Below are positions 1 through 7,703 of a stretch of DNA of 21,710 nt, piece after piece. Source of the DNA: a virus; the IMG/VR virus record IMGVR_UViG_3300010211_000003, positions 1 to 21,710 of that record; one strand, 5' to 3'. The translations under genes and the position numbers were made by a program. Each line of letters opens with the position of its first letter. Position 1 is the first letter of the stretch. The notes below the pieces were generated by a model that saw nothing but the letters and a program-made list of their open reading frames with translations, had not been told where the DNA came from and searched no databases.

Positions 1-419
1 GACCCCAGGTCGGCAATCACCCGGAACAGGGCCCAGCGGCGGTCCCCGGTCAGGGTCTCCGACCCGTCCAGCAGCCAGGAACCGTCCAGGATCAGCGGGC
101 CCAGCCCCTCCTGGATCTCCACGCCTGCGAGACCAAGGGCCTCCAGGGCGCGGCGCACCGCGTAGGGCGTGCCCTTGTGGGCATGGACGTCGTAACTGGC
201 CAGGATCACCGCGCGCTTGGTGTCCGTGCTCCAGGTGTCGTCCCAGTCGTCCACCGATAGCGACCAGGCCAGCCAGGGCAACAGGTCCTCGGGGCAGGTC
301 TCGGCGTCCCACAGGCTGCGGATCACCTCGGGATCGATGGGGGCGAGCGCGGCGGTGGTGACCCGTTCGAAGGCGCGCTCGAAGCCCGTGGTGTTCGGAG
401 GGAGGAGGCTGGCGACCAT
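1..419 (-). CDS. I: P2 gpI-like tail/baseplate protein (3' end outside window)
   Basis: Reading left from the ATG at 419 gives an open frame to the window edge. It begins MVASLLPPNTTGFERAFERV and continues with LWDAETCPEDLLPWLAWSLSVDDWD, the hallmark N-terminal pattern of phage tail protein I (P2 gpI), a baseplate component joining the tail fibre to gpJ. The ATG lies one base after the TGA of gpJ (TGA-C-ATG), so translation is probably coupled. At least 139 residues are visible of roughly 170-200 expected. The tail fibre genes should follow to the left of the window. Confidence 0.9.
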   Translation of the reverse strand, partial: MVASLLPPNTTGFERAFERVTTAALAPIDPEVIRSLWDAETCPEDLLPWLAWSLSVDDWDDTWSTDTKRAVILASYDVHAHKGTPYAVRRALEALGLAGVEIQEGLGPLILDGSWLLDGSETLTGDRRWALFRVIADLG

Positions 420-420
420 G

Positions 421-1275
421 TCAGCCTCCCCGCGTCACGGACAGGGCCGCGCAGACCGGTGCCTGGTGAGCCTGGGCGACGATGGCCCCGGTCGGCTGGA
501 TCAGATCGACCGAGATCACCCCTTCCACATGCAAGGCGGCATAGAGGGCCGACAGACTGACGGTGCCGCCCAGGACGTGGGCGGCGTCCACGGCGGCGCG
601 CAACCGGGTCGTGGCCTCGGCGATCACCACGGCGGCGTCGGGACCTTCGGCGATGGTCAGCACGGCCTCGACCGAATAGGCCAGGATCTGGGCCGTCTCC
701 ACCACCACGGTGTCGGTCAGGGGGCGCACGGTCTCGGCGGACAAGGCGGCCTCGACGCCGGCGATCAGGTCGTCGGGGGCCGTGCCGTCGCCGTCGGTCG
801 CCAACACCGAGACGACCACGGTGCCCGGCACCGGGCTGGCCACCGAGACGTCCCGAACCCGGGGATCGGCGGACAGGGCGTGATAGACATAGGCGCCCTC
901 GGGACCGGCGGTGCTGAGACCTTCCCAAGCCATTTGGATGCGGACGCGAAAGGCCGCGTCGCTTTCGCCGTCCAGGCGGGCGGTGCCCAACAGGGCGCCG
1001 ATCTGGTCCAGGTCGGGGCCCAAGGCATGGGCCAGCATGGTTGCGTGAGCGGCGTCGTTGGTCTGGGTGCGCAGGCGAATGATCTCTTCCGCCCAGACCT
1101 CCAACTGGATGACGACGGCATCGCTTTCGAGGGTCGGGTCCCAGTTCGGTAACACCTCGGCCAGGGCCGCTTTCATGTCGGTCTTCAGGCCGGCGAGCAC
1201 GGCCTCATAGTCCAGGGGCTGGATGACGTTGGGCGGCGGCAGGGCGGGGAGATCGATATCGGCGAAGCGCGTCAT
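421..1275 (-). CDS. J: Baseplate assembly protein J (P2 gpJ)
   Basis: A 284-residue protein starting MTRFADIDLPALPPPNVIQPLDYE. The N-terminal PPxVIxxLDyE motif, the LPNWDPTLESDAVVIQLE segment and the conserved AFRVRIQ..WEGLSTAGPEGAYVYHALSADPRV region are typical of the baseplate J family. In P2, gpJ forms the edge of the baseplate between gpW and gpI. The length is slightly below that of P2 gpJ. The ATG overlaps the gpW stop as ATGA and was preferred over longer in-frame extensions that would run back through gpW and gpV. Confidence 0.95.
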   Translation of the reverse strand: MTRFADIDLPALPPPNVIQPLDYEAVLAGLKTDMKAALAEVLPNWDPTLESDAVVIQLEVWAEEIIRLRTQTNDAAHATMLAHALGPDLDQIGALLGTARLDGESDAAFRVRIQMAWEGLSTAGPEGAYVYHALSADPRVRDVSVASPVPGTVVVSVLATDGDGTAPDDLIAGVEAALSAETVRPLTDTVVVETAQILAYSVEAVLTIAEGPDAAVVIAEATTRLRAAVDAAHVLGGTVSLSALYAALHVEGVISVDLIQPTGAIVAQAHQAPVCAALSVTRGG

Positions 1276-1625
1276 GGGATCGCCCCCAGCAACGGCACAT
1301 TGACCACCAGCGGCTGGGCGGAGGCACGGACGGCCAGATCCAGGGTCAGGGTGGCGCGCCCGTCGAACCTCGGCACCAACCGGCCGCGCAGGAACAGGAC
1401 GCGCGCCTCCCAGCGTTCGATGGGATCGGCGGCGGCGGCGATCAGGCGCAAGGCACCGGCGGCGTTGCCCGGGCTGTCGATCAGATCGAAGACATGCGAG
1501 CCGAAGCCCCGACGGCGCAGCCGGGTGCCGATGGGCGTGGTGACGATGGTCTGGACCGACTGGGCGATGTCCGCCAGTTCGTCGGACAGCCGGGCCGCGT
1601 CGGCGCGGGAGAGCGAGACCCCCAT
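1272..1625 (-). CDS. W: Baseplate protein W (GPW/gp25 family)
   Basis: A 117-residue protein of the GPW/gp25 family, the T4 gp25-like component that starts sheath polymerisation at the baseplate. Diagnostic features are the segment DIAQSVQTIVTTPIGTRLRRRGFGSHVFDLID, including the conserved TP-G-R-R-FGS pattern, followed by a domain that ends in a beta-rich tail. The size equals that of P2 gpW. It lies 12 bp after gpV and overlaps gpJ by four bases. The next start inside the frame would delete conserved residues. Confidence 0.95.
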   Translation of the reverse strand: MGVSLSRADAARLSDELADIAQSVQTIVTTPIGTRLRRRGFGSHVFDLIDSPGNAAGALRLIAAAADPIERWEARVLFLRGRLVPRFDGRATLTLDLAVRASAQPLVVNVPLLGAIP

Positions 1626-1637
1626 GTGCGTCCCCCC

Positions 1638-2159
1638 TTACCCGCGCGGCGGGCCGGTCAGGGACGGGCCCGACCGGACGGCGGTGTGTTGGTGATCGTC
1701 GCCGATGTCGCGGCCGTTGTGGGTCACGCCGGCGCCGGTGATGACCACGCGACCGTCGATCTCGATGGTCTCGGCCTGCAAGTGGATCGTGGTCGGGCCG
1801 GTTACGCGCAAGGTTCGCGTGGTGCGGTGGTAGGAGACGGCGGTGCCGTCCTCCCACCGGATCAGGTCCAGGTCGGGGTCGCTCGACGGCGCCGGCAGGG
1901 CGTCCGAGTACAGGATCTGGGTGATGAGGGCGTTGGCGATGTCGCCGCCGGGGGCGGCCAGCATCACCTGTTGTCCGGGGCGCAGGGGCCGCCAGCGGAT
2001 GTAGTTGCGGCCGAGGTCGGCGGGCCACCGGAGCCAGTCGGTCAGGCGGCCGTTGACGTCCACCCGCACCCGGGCGCGCGCGTGGTCCACCTCGGCAATG
2101 GTGCCGAGGCAGGAGAGGTTCGCCACGCGGCGATGCAGGTCTGCGGTGGGCTGGTCCAT
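1638..2159 (-). CDS. V: Baseplate spike protein V (P2 gpV)
   Basis: A 173-residue protein starting MDQPTADLHRRVANLSCLGTIAEVDHARARVRV. The N-terminal OB-fold pattern (GTIAEVD...RVRVDVNGRLTDWLRWP) matches gpV of P2, the trimeric membrane-piercing spike. The C-terminal HQH followed by SGPSLTGPPRG resembles the metal-binding tip (HxH) and GP-rich end of these spikes. It is the first gene of the V-W-J-I group. It starts 43 bases after a perfect palindrome at 2203-2228, the position where P2 has its late promoter PV. No strong Shine-Dalgarno sequence is visible before the ATG. Confidence 0.93.
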   Translation of the reverse strand: MDQPTADLHRRVANLSCLGTIAEVDHARARVRVDVNGRLTDWLRWPADLGRNYIRWRPLRPGQQVMLAAPGGDIANALITQILYSDALPAPSSDPDLDLIRWEDGTAVSYHRTTRTLRVTGPTTIHLQAETIEIDGRVVITGAGVTHNGRDIGDDHQHTAVRSGPSLTGPPRG

Positions 2160-2202
2160 GGCCGCAGCATGGGCAGACCGCCGCCCGGACGCGACGGCGC
2201 GC

Positions 2203-2228
2203 GGGTTGGATAGGGGTCTATCCAACCC
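2203..2228. promoter_or_regulatory. Palindromic late-control site, copy 1 (before gpV)
   Basis: Two perfect 11-bp arms, GGGTTGGATAG and its reverse complement, flank the spacer GGGT. An identical 26-bp sequence lies at 7929-7954 and a one-mismatch version at 16475-16500. It ends on the first base of the gpS stop codon and lies 43 bases before the gpV ATG, where P2 has the late promoter PV. No T-run follows on either strand, which argues against a terminator. The role as activator-binding site is inferred from position and repetition. Confidence 0.6.
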
Positions 2229-2692
2229 TATGCCCGCGTGCTGCCGCCGGACAGGTGCTCCAGCAGGCGGGCCCGCACGGCGGCGATGTCGTCGGCCGAC
2301 CAGCCCAGCAGGGGCCGGGCGGGATACTCGGCCTCGATACCGTCCGTGACCGTGTCCCGGCGGCCGAAGTGGTGGACGGCGGCGATGCGGGCGGCTTGCC
2401 CTCTCCAACCGATCTCCTGGTCGTCGGCCGTCTCGGTGATGCGGAGGCGGCGGGCCTGACGCAGCTTGACCATCATCTTGGCCTTGCGGCGGACGGCCCC
2501 ATGGCGGGTCCGTTGCGGCTTGCGCGGCGCCCAGGGGGTGCCGTCGGGGGCGACCTGACGGGTCATACGCGCCTGGTTGCGCTTCCGAACCGCGCGGGCA
2601 ATGTCCCGCAACACTGCGTGCACCCGGTCGTGGTCGAGGGCGCGCAAGGCCTCCATCATCCAGGCGTCGAGGCGGGCCGCGTCGTCAGGCAT
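2228..2692 (-). CDS. S: Tail completion / virion morphogenesis protein (P2 gpS)
   Basis: A 154-residue protein of the phage virion morphogenesis family. It shows the basic stretch RDIARAVRKRNQARMTRQVAPDGTPWAPRKPQ, the conserved DG-PW-PRK pattern of gpS, and ends with HHFGRRDTV...YPARPLLGWSADD, which matches the family's PaR-LLG motif. In P2, gpR and gpS complete the tail tube so that it can join the head. The start overlaps the gpR stop by eight bases. The TAG stop begins at the last base of the upstream palindrome of gpV. Confidence 0.93.
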   Translation of the reverse strand: MPDDAARLDAWMMEALRALDHDRVHAVLRDIARAVRKRNQARMTRQVAPDGTPWAPRKPQRTRHGAVRRKAKMMVKLRQARRLRITETADDQEIGWRGQAARIAAVHHFGRRDTVTDGIEAEYPARPLLGWSADDIAAVRARLLEHLSGGSTRA

Positions 2693-3122
2693 CTAACGGA
2701 CCTTGGGGCATGTCCGGGAACAGGGCGCCCATGTCGATGGCCAGGGCGTCGGGATCGGCGACCGTGGTCAGGGTGACGCCGCCGGCGCCGTCCGTGGCCG
2801 TCACGGTCTCGGTCAGGGGCAAGCGGAGCGAAACGTCCACGCGGCGATGATCGATGACGTCCACGTGGAAGGCCACGGCGTCCGGCTTGGCCGCCGGTTC
2901 CTCGCGGTGCAGCCAGCCGAGCACCAGGAACAGCAACGCGCGCGGATCGCCGCGGAAGTCGGTGACGATCAGGTGGGCGTCGTAGGCCACGGAGAAGGTG
3001 CGGTTGCGATCCCCGCGCCAGGCGGTGACGTGACCTTGTTCGGCAAAGGTCAACAGGTGCTCCGGCGACAGCCGAAGGTCGGACGCCAGCAGGGCGGCGC
3101 GGACGGCGGCAAGCTTCTGCAT
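2685..3122 (-). CDS. R: Tail completion protein R (P2 gpR)
   Basis: A 145-residue protein starting MQKLAAVRAALLASDLRLSPEHLLTFAEQG. The pattern of an N-terminal helix, a LxxFAExG motif and then AYDAHLIVTDFRGDPRALLFLVLGWL is typical of P2 gpR, which pairs with gpS in completing the tail. It lies between the spanin genes and gpS, as in P2, and overlaps gpS by eight bases. Length is close to that of P2 gpR. Confidence 0.92.
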   Translation of the reverse strand: MQKLAAVRAALLASDLRLSPEHLLTFAEQGHVTAWRGDRNRTFSVAYDAHLIVTDFRGDPRALLFLVLGWLHREEPAAKPDAVAFHVDVIDHRRVDVSLRLPLTETVTATDGAGGVTLTTVADPDALAIDMGALFPDMPQGPLDA

Positions 3123-3131
3123 GGGATTAGA

Positions 3132-3389
3132 TTACTCCGTTCCCTCGGCGCACGCCCGCGCCTGGGCGCGCATCACCGCATAGTCGGACAACATCCGCGC
3201 CACGGCGGCGTCGGCCGGCAAGGTCTCCAGCTCATCGGCGGCGCGATCCAGGATAGCTTGGTCGTAGGGCACCACGGGCGGGCAGACCACGGCGGGAGCC
3301 TCAGAACCGGCCGTCGCGCAGGCGGTCAACAAGGGCATCGCGATCACCAGGGCGATCGCGCGCGGCGTCCAACATGCGGGATTGCACAT
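3132..3389 (-). CDS. Rz1-like outer-membrane spanin lipoprotein
   Basis: An 85-residue protein with a hydrophobic signal segment IALVIAMPLLTACATAG that ends in a lipobox (LLTAC), so Cys is the likely lipidated residue. After it comes APAVVCPPVVPYDQAILDRAADEL, the short Pro-rich region typical of o-spanins. With the overlapping upstream gene it would form the spanin complex that fuses inner and outer membranes in the last step of lysis. It overlaps the Rz-like gene by 89 bases in a different frame, the classical overlapped Rz/Rz1 layout, and stops ten bases before gpR. Confidence 0.82.
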   Translation of the reverse strand: MCNPACWTPRAIALVIAMPLLTACATAGSEAPAVVCPPVVPYDQAILDRAADELETLPADAAVARMLSDYAVMRAQARACAEGTE

Positions 3390-3528
3390 CGGCCAGGGTC
3401 TCCAGAGAGTCAGCGCGGGCTTGGGCCCGACCGCTTCGGCGCGCCTGCCACAGGGCGATCAGGGCGGCGCCGGCGGCCAGGGCGATCCGCCCCAACCAGC
3501 CGGCCAACGACATCACCCACCCAGGCAT
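3301..3528 (-). CDS. Rz-like inner-membrane spanin (LysB type)
   Basis: A 75-residue protein with an N-terminal membrane anchor (WLGRIALAAGAALIALWQA) followed by a polar, probably coiled-coil stretch rich in Arg, Ala and Asp (ARADSLETLADVQSRMLDAARDR). This is the make-up of an i-spanin. The ATG at 3528 overlaps the endolysin stop as TGATG; a GTG directly before it would add one residue. It is short for Rz, but its position between endolysin and Rz1 and the frame-shifted overlap with the lipoprotein gene support the call. Confidence 0.75.
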   Translation of the reverse strand: MPGWVMSLAGWLGRIALAAGAALIALWQARRSGRAQARADSLETLADVQSRMLDAARDRPGDRDALVDRLRDGRF

Positions 3529-4229
3529 CACGCCCGCTCCAGGCGATGCTTGCGCGCCAACATCAAGACGATGGCCACCACGGCCAGCAGCGCCAGCACG
3601 CTCCCCACCCAGGGCGCCGTGTCCACCAGGGTCCGAACGGCCGGAGTGGTGGCCGCGTCCAACACCGCATCGGCGTTGTCGGCGGCCACGGTCAGGGCGG
3701 TTCCGGCGGCGGCCGCGATCCCGGCCGCGCCGGTCTTGCCCGTGCTGGTCTTGCGAAGTGGGCGCGGCACCAGCTTGGGAGACGTGACCATCAATACCGG
3801 CGGTTCAATCCCGGCCAGGGCAAGCCCCTTGTCAATCATGGCGTCGGAGTAAGGTTGCCGGCCGTTCTCATGGCGAATGATGGCTTCGACCAGGACGCGC
3901 GCGACGGCGTAGGTGTGGACGTCGACCGCCGTGTCGGCGGCCACCCCCAAGCGATCGGCCACCGCGCGAACATAGGCGTCGGTGTCGTTCTCGGCGGCCG
4001 GCGCCCAGCGGCCGATCATGCCGCGCACGCTGCGAATGTCGTGCTTGTCCTGGTAGGTGATCAGGATCCGGGCGATGGCGCGGATGCCCCATTCCGGCGC
4101 CCGGAACACGCAGAACCGGGTTTCGGCGCGCTGCGCCGGGGTCATCTCGTTGGGATCGGCGAGGCCCTGCCAAGGCTGGCCGCGTTCGATGTTGCCGGGG
4201 TTGTGGTTGCGGATGCCACGGGCGGACAT
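3528..4229 (-). CDS. Putative endolysin with C-terminal membrane anchor
   Basis: A 233-residue protein starting MSARGIRNHNPGNIERG. The RGIRN-NPGNI opening, EWGIRAIARILITYQDKHD and the later GRWAPAAENDTDAYV motif define a phage family usually annotated as structural protein P5 or lysozyme-like; a peptidoglycan-degrading role is inferred from family and position. Residues about 203-225 (GSVLALLAVVAIVLMLA) form one strong transmembrane segment near the C-terminus, after an Ala-rich linker, so the enzyme may stay in the inner membrane until holin triggering. The start was chosen for its perfect AAGGAGG seven bases upstream, two bases after the holin stop. Confidence 0.75.
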   Translation of the reverse strand: MSARGIRNHNPGNIERGQPWQGLADPNEMTPAQRAETRFCVFRAPEWGIRAIARILITYQDKHDIRSVRGMIGRWAPAAENDTDAYVRAVADRLGVAADTAVDVHTYAVARVLVEAIIRHENGRQPYSDAMIDKGLALAGIEPPVLMVTSPKLVPRPLRKTSTGKTGAAGIAAAAGTALTVAADNADAVLDAATTPAVRTLVDTAPWVGSVLALLAVVAIVLMLARKHRLERA

Positions 4230-4231
4230 GG

Positions 4232-4414
4232 TCAATCCTCCTTTTGCGTAACGGATCGGAGACGGGCCAGCCACACGCGCAGTTGCACCCAGGCGAGCAC
4301 AATCGCGAGCAGCAGGGACAGGGTGGCGAGGCCGTCGTTCAGGACGCCGATCCAGGTGGACAGACCGGCGGCGGCCGACCCGCCGATGGCCAGGACGTCT
4401 TTCGTCCGCTCCAA
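4232..4414 (-). CDS. Putative small holin (TTG start)
   Basis: A 60-residue protein read from a TTG at 4414, eight bases after AAGGAGG and in frame with the TGA at 4232. Two hydrophobic stretches, VLAIGGSAAAGLSTWIGVL and LATLSLLLAIVLAWVQL, are followed by a basic and charged tail (RLRSVTQKED), consistent with a two-transmembrane holin. Reading from further upstream would add a Pro/Gly-rich stretch that is the gpX region in another frame, so it was rejected. It lies between gpX and the endolysin, where P2 has its holin gene Y. Function is inferred from topology and position. Confidence 0.72.
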   Translation of the reverse strand: MERTKDVLAIGGSAAAGLSTWIGVLNDGLATLSLLLAIVLAWVQLRVWLARLRSVTQKED

Positions 4415-4428
4415 GACGAGGGCCTCCT

Positions 4429-4638
4429 TCACCACAGGGTGGTTTGCGGGGTTGGGATCGGCGTTTCCCGGGGCGGGAGGATCACCAGGGTTCCCTGGGG
4501 CAGCACCCGGCCTTGGCGGGCAAGACCCGGATTGGCTTCCCACAGGCGATCGGTCATGTCGGAGCCGCCGTAAACCCGGTGGGCGATGGCATCCAGGGTG
4601 TCCCCCTGACGGGCGCGGGCGGTGCCGGTGCCGGACAT
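4429..4638 (-). CDS. X: Tail protein X (LysM-like)
   Basis: A 69-residue protein with the pattern ARQGDTLDAIAHRVYG...DRLWEANPGLARQGRVLPQGTLVILPP, a LysM-like fold typical of tail protein X (P2 gpX). The size equals that of P2 gpX. The ATG has a good Shine-Dalgarno sequence (CGGAGGA) and lies 26 bases after gpL. The gene stops with TGA just before the AAGGAGG that serves the holin, so the two are probably translated in sequence. Confidence 0.93.
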   Translation of the reverse strand: MSGTGTARARQGDTLDAIAHRVYGGSDMTDRLWEANPGLARQGRVLPQGTLVILPPRETPIPTPQTTLW

Positions 4639-4664
4639 GGCGGTTCCTCCGGGGTGGCGTTCCC

Positions 4665-5144
4665 CTAGATCAGTTCGACGACGGTGCGCGGCCGGCCCAT
4701 CAGGCGGGACAGGGCCTCGTGCCCGCGCGTCAGCCAGTCGTCGGCGGTGGCCTCCAGGGCGTCGGCGCGGTCGTGGCCCGACTTAGTGGAATCGAAGTCC
4801 CGGGTGGCCAGGATCACGGCGGCGCGCACCCGGCAATCCAGGGCCGCCTGCCAGCGCAACACCGCGATCGGGGTGCCGGTGAGAGCGTCCGCCGGGGTCA
4901 CCGCCGCGAGAGACGCGGCCCCCTCGGCCTCCCGGGCGGCGCGCCAATCGGCCAGCACGCCGGCGATGGCGTCGGCGGCCTCGCGCACCATGGGGATCAA
5001 CAGGGCGTCGTCCCAGGTGCCGTCATCCAGCCGGGTTCGCCGTCGCAGGGCGGTGAGGTCGACCTCGGGATACCAGCCGTCGGCGCAGACGGGCACCGGC
5101 ACCGGATCGGTGGGCGCGGGAGAGGTGGCGATAAAACCGGACAT
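4665..5144 (-). CDS. L: Head completion/stabilisation protein (P2 gpL)
   Basis: A 159-residue protein of the phage head completion family. Diagnostic are DGWYPEVDLTALRRRTRLDDGTWDDALLIPMVREAADAI, where the family shows fwP-id...r...R-dgtvt...l...l..A...vn, and the end RDFDSTKSGHDRADALEATADDWLTRGHEALSRLMGRPR, which matches the conserved R-yDtT-sG..ra-...w.R....ai..l.g. In P2, gpL fills the head after packaging. A GGAGG precedes the ATG. Confidence 0.93.
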   Translation of the reverse strand: MSGFIATSPAPTDPVPVPVCADGWYPEVDLTALRRRTRLDDGTWDDALLIPMVREAADAIAGVLADWRAAREAEGAASLAAVTPADALTGTPIAVLRWQAALDCRVRAAVILATRDFDSTKSGHDRADALEATADDWLTRGHEALSRLMGRPRTVVELI

Positions 5145-5164
5145 GGGGGATCCTCCGGGGGGCC

Positions 5165-5827
5165 TCAGGGCGCGTCGTCATCTGGGGGCGGGCTGGCCTC
5201 GGCGCGTGTCTTGCGCAGGCGGTCGAGGGCCTTTTTCACCCCCACGCCCCGGTCGAGGGCGTAGGCGCGCTCCAATCGCTCCAGGGCCAAGGCGGGATCC
5301 GTGCCTTCGACGGCCAAGCCCAACACCTTGAGGGCCTTGGCGCGTACCGGGTCGTGCATGTCGCGGCCCTGGGTCAGGCGCAAGGCGCTGTCCAGGGCGG
5401 GCAGTGCGGTCGGATCGACTTCGCCGGCGCGGGACAGTTCCTCCACCAGCCAGGTTGCGGCGTCGCGGTCGAAGCCGTCCGGCATGGCCAGGTCGTGCCC
5501 GACCACATAGGCCGCCAGGCGCAAGGCGCCGTCCCAGTCCCCCACGTCGACGGACCAGATCATCATCATGACCACCACCGGGTCCTGACGGCCGCTGTCG
5601 GCGGCGAGAACCTCGTCCACATAGGGGCGGTAGTCGGGCAACAGGGCGCGCTTCATCTCAGCGCGCGTCTCCAGGGACTTCACGGCGCGGAGTTGATCCA
5701 GGTGGCCCTTCAGGCCGCGCAGCATGCGGGTGAGGCCGGGCGCGGTGTCCGGGCCGGCCGTTTGCGTCGGGGTGGCGGCGTCGGCCCGGGCCAGGGCGGC
5801 GGCGCGCGCGCGTTGCGCCGGCGTCAT
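5165..5827 (-). CDS. M: Terminase small subunit (P2 gpM)
   Basis: A 220-residue protein beginning MTPAQRARAAALARADA, the usual gpM opening (spaqrh...), with the conserved FDRDAATWLVEELSRAG segment and a C-terminal helical part LERAYALDRGVGVKKALDRLRKT. Terminase small subunits recognise the packaging site and, with gpP, cut and package DNA. The ATG overlaps the gpN stop as TGATG. P2 gpM is slightly longer. Extending the frame upstream would run into gpN coding sequence. Confidence 0.92.
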   Translation of the reverse strand: MTPAQRARAAALARADAATPTQTAGPDTAPGLTRMLRGLKGHLDQLRAVKSLETRAEMKRALLPDYRPYVDEVLAADSGRQDPVVVMMMIWSVDVGDWDGALRLAAYVVGHDLAMPDGFDRDAATWLVEELSRAGEVDPTALPALDSALRLTQGRDMHDPVRAKALKVLGLAVEGTDPALALERLERAYALDRGVGVKKALDRLRKTRAEASPPPDDDAP

Positions 5828-6837
5828 CACGTCCACCCGCCCTGACCGTCGGGCTGCAGGATGCCCTCGATCAGGCAACAGGCGCCGGTGTCCTCGATCA
5901 CGTAGCACTCGTTGACCGACTGGAAGTCGACGATGCGATCCCAGGCCGGTTGATCTTCGACGCGGCGGCGCCGGGTGCCGGTCTGCCAGTAGATGGACAG
6001 GTTTTTGGGGTTGCCGATGAACAGGGTCGAAGCCGGGAAGAACGGCACCACCTGGGCCTTCTTGCCGCCGATTTGACGGCCGACCATCAGGGTCCGCAGC
6101 GCGACCGCTTCCGTGGGCGTGCCCACGTTATCCTCGATCAGGTCCAGATAGCGTTCGGTCAGCAGGTTGCGGCCGACGATACAGACGATCTCGGCGTCGT
6201 CCTTGTACCAGTCGTCGAGGTAGGTGTTGACGGCGTCGAAGACCAAGCCATCCAGGGTTTTGTAGTCTCCGCCGTTGCCGACCTTGGGACCGGTGTAGAC
6301 GCGGGCCGGGTCGGCGGTGCGCAGGTGCTGCAGCCAGCCGATGTTGACGTCCTGCAGCAAGGGGTTCGCCACCAGATCCGTGGTGGCCGCCGCCGTGGTG
6401 CCGTTCCAGCCGATCATCAGGCGGTCGCGGGCGATCTGTTCGGTGACCTTGCCCCGCACCCGGGTTTGGAAGTCCGGGAACTTGGCCCAGGCGTCCAGGG
6501 TGTCGTAGCGGATGAAGCTGTCGAAGTTGGTCTGGCGGGTCAGGTAGTCCCGCTTGCCCAGGCCGTGGATGTCGCGGGGCTGACGCGGGGTGGTGGTGGT
6601 GTCGGTGCGGCTGGCGATGGGGCTGGTGGTGCCCAGGCCCAGTGCCTGGCCCGAGGGCTGAGAGACGCCCATGACGTTGACGCGCTTGAGGAAGTCGGCG
6701 GATTGCTGGATGCGGTTTTCGAGCCGCTGTTCGACGGTCGGATCCACGGCGAACTGCTGGGTGGCGTCCGGTACCCCGTTGAGCCGCGCGAGGTCCGCGC
6801 AGTAGGTGTTGAAGACGACGCGGGTATCGTTGCGCAT
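5827..6837 (-). CDS. N: Major capsid protein precursor (P2 gpN)
   Basis: A 336-residue P2-family capsid protein. It has the typical N-terminus TRVVFNTYCADLARLNGV, where family members show ...f..y...va..ngv, then RVNVMGVSQPSGQALGLGTTSPIASRTDTT, DWYKDDAEIVCIVGRNLLTERY and the C-terminal IVDFQSVNECYVIEDTGACCLIEGI. gpN is assembled with the scaffold/protease gpO and cleaved near its N-terminus during maturation. It lies two bases downstream of gpO. Confidence 0.96.
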   Translation of the reverse strand: MRNDTRVVFNTYCADLARLNGVPDATQQFAVDPTVEQRLENRIQQSADFLKRVNVMGVSQPSGQALGLGTTSPIASRTDTTTTPRQPRDIHGLGKRDYLTRQTNFDSFIRYDTLDAWAKFPDFQTRVRGKVTEQIARDRLMIGWNGTTAAATTDLVANPLLQDVNIGWLQHLRTADPARVYTGPKVGNGGDYKTLDGLVFDAVNTYLDDWYKDDAEIVCIVGRNLLTERYLDLIEDNVGTPTEAVALRTLMVGRQIGGKKAQVVPFFPASTLFIGNPKNLSIYWQTGTRRRRVEDQPAWDRIVDFQSVNECYVIEDTGACCLIEGILQPDGQGGWT

Positions 6838-6839
6838 GC

Positions 6840-7703
6840 CTAGCAGTCCGTCTTGAGGGGGGTGGTCGAGGTGCCGCCGGCGGACAGCGGCCGGCCGGCG
6901 GTGGCGGGGGTGCTCGATAGCACCTGAAGGAGCTGATCGAAGCGGCCGGTCAGGGCGGCCAAGCCGTCGTTGGTGGGGGTGGAAAGCGGAGCGGCGGGCG
7001 CTGGCCGTGACGATGCGGGGGACGCGCCCGCCGCCGTCGCCGGCGGCTGCGAGGGGGGATCGGCAGCCGGGGCCGGCGATGGGGAAAGGCGGCTGAAGGC
7101 GGTGGCGAACTCGACCAAGGCGGTTTCGATGCCGGACAGGCGGGCCTCGGTCTTGCGGCTTTCGCCGCTGAGAAGCTGACGGACCCGGTCCACCAGCCCG
7201 GCGGTGCCGTCACCGGTGGACAGCTCCGCCAGCGGCGCGGCCTCCAGGGGTTCGGAGAACAGGTGGTCGCGCACCTCCGCCGGCATGGTGCCGGCGCGGG
7301 CGCTGAGGCGAATGTACTCGGTGCCCAGGCTGGCCGGGCGGTCGGTGACGGCCAGGCCCATCAGGTAGGGCTTGCCGGCCGGCGGCATGGCCGGATGCAC
7401 CTCCGCCGACCAGTAGACCTTGTCGCGGTTGCGGGCCAGTTGGATCAGTTCCGGCTTGGCGTCGACCTGGGCATAGAGGGCGCGGGTGCCGTCGGTCTCG
7501 GTGCGGGCCTCGACCGCCACCACATCGCCCAGGGCGGCCAGCGGCGAGCCGGGCATGATGGACGACAGATGTTCGACGTTGATCCGGGCGCCGTACAGCA
7601 TCGGGTCATAGTTGGCGGCCATGGCGTCGATCTGCTCGGGGGTGACCTCCCGGCCATCGACGGTCTTGCCGGAGCGGCAGATTCGGAACCACTTGGTGCG
7701 CAC
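6840..7703 (-). CDS. O: Capsid scaffolding protease (P2 gpO)
   Basis: A 287-residue protein read from a GTG at 7703 that is preceded by GGAGAGAG. It starts VRTKWFRICRSGKTVDGREV and aligns with P2 gpO. Asp16, His45 (INVEHLSS) and Ser99 (VYWSAEV) occupy the positions of the P2 catalytic residues Asp19, His48 and Ser107, followed by the family signature LMGLAVTDRPASLGTEY. The C-terminal third is rich in Ala, Pro and Ser and has helical segments fit for scaffolding. Longer in-frame starts upstream give low-complexity Arg-rich sequence without family similarity, so the GTG was preferred. Confidence 0.93.
   Translation of the reverse strand: MRTKWFRICRSGKTVDGREVTPEQIDAMAANYDPMLYGARINVEHLSSIMPGSPLAALGDVVAVEARTETDGTRALYAQVDAKPELIQLARNRDKVYWSAEVHPAMPPAGKPYLMGLAVTDRPASLGTEYIRLSARAGTMPAEVRDHLFSEPLEAAPLAELSTGDGTAGLVDRVRQLLSGESRKTEARLSGIETALVEFATAFSRLSPSPAPAADPPSQPPATAAGASPASSRPAPAAPLSTPTNDGLAALTGRFDQLLQVLSSTPATAGRPLSAGGTSTTPLKTDC

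Noticed and set aside
2203-2228. Rho-independent terminator at the palindrome
   Set aside because: No T-run follows on either strand, and the identical copy at 7929 lies between divergent genes where no terminator is needed.
2203-2228. Ogr-type P2 late activator site
   Set aside because: The P2 consensus TGT-N12-ACA is not present in the palindrome; only the position is alike.
2703-5264. Open frame of 853 codons on the plus strand
   Set aside because: It is antisense to gpR through gpL, is rich in Gly, Arg and Gln as mirror frames of GC-rich genes are, and shows no domain.
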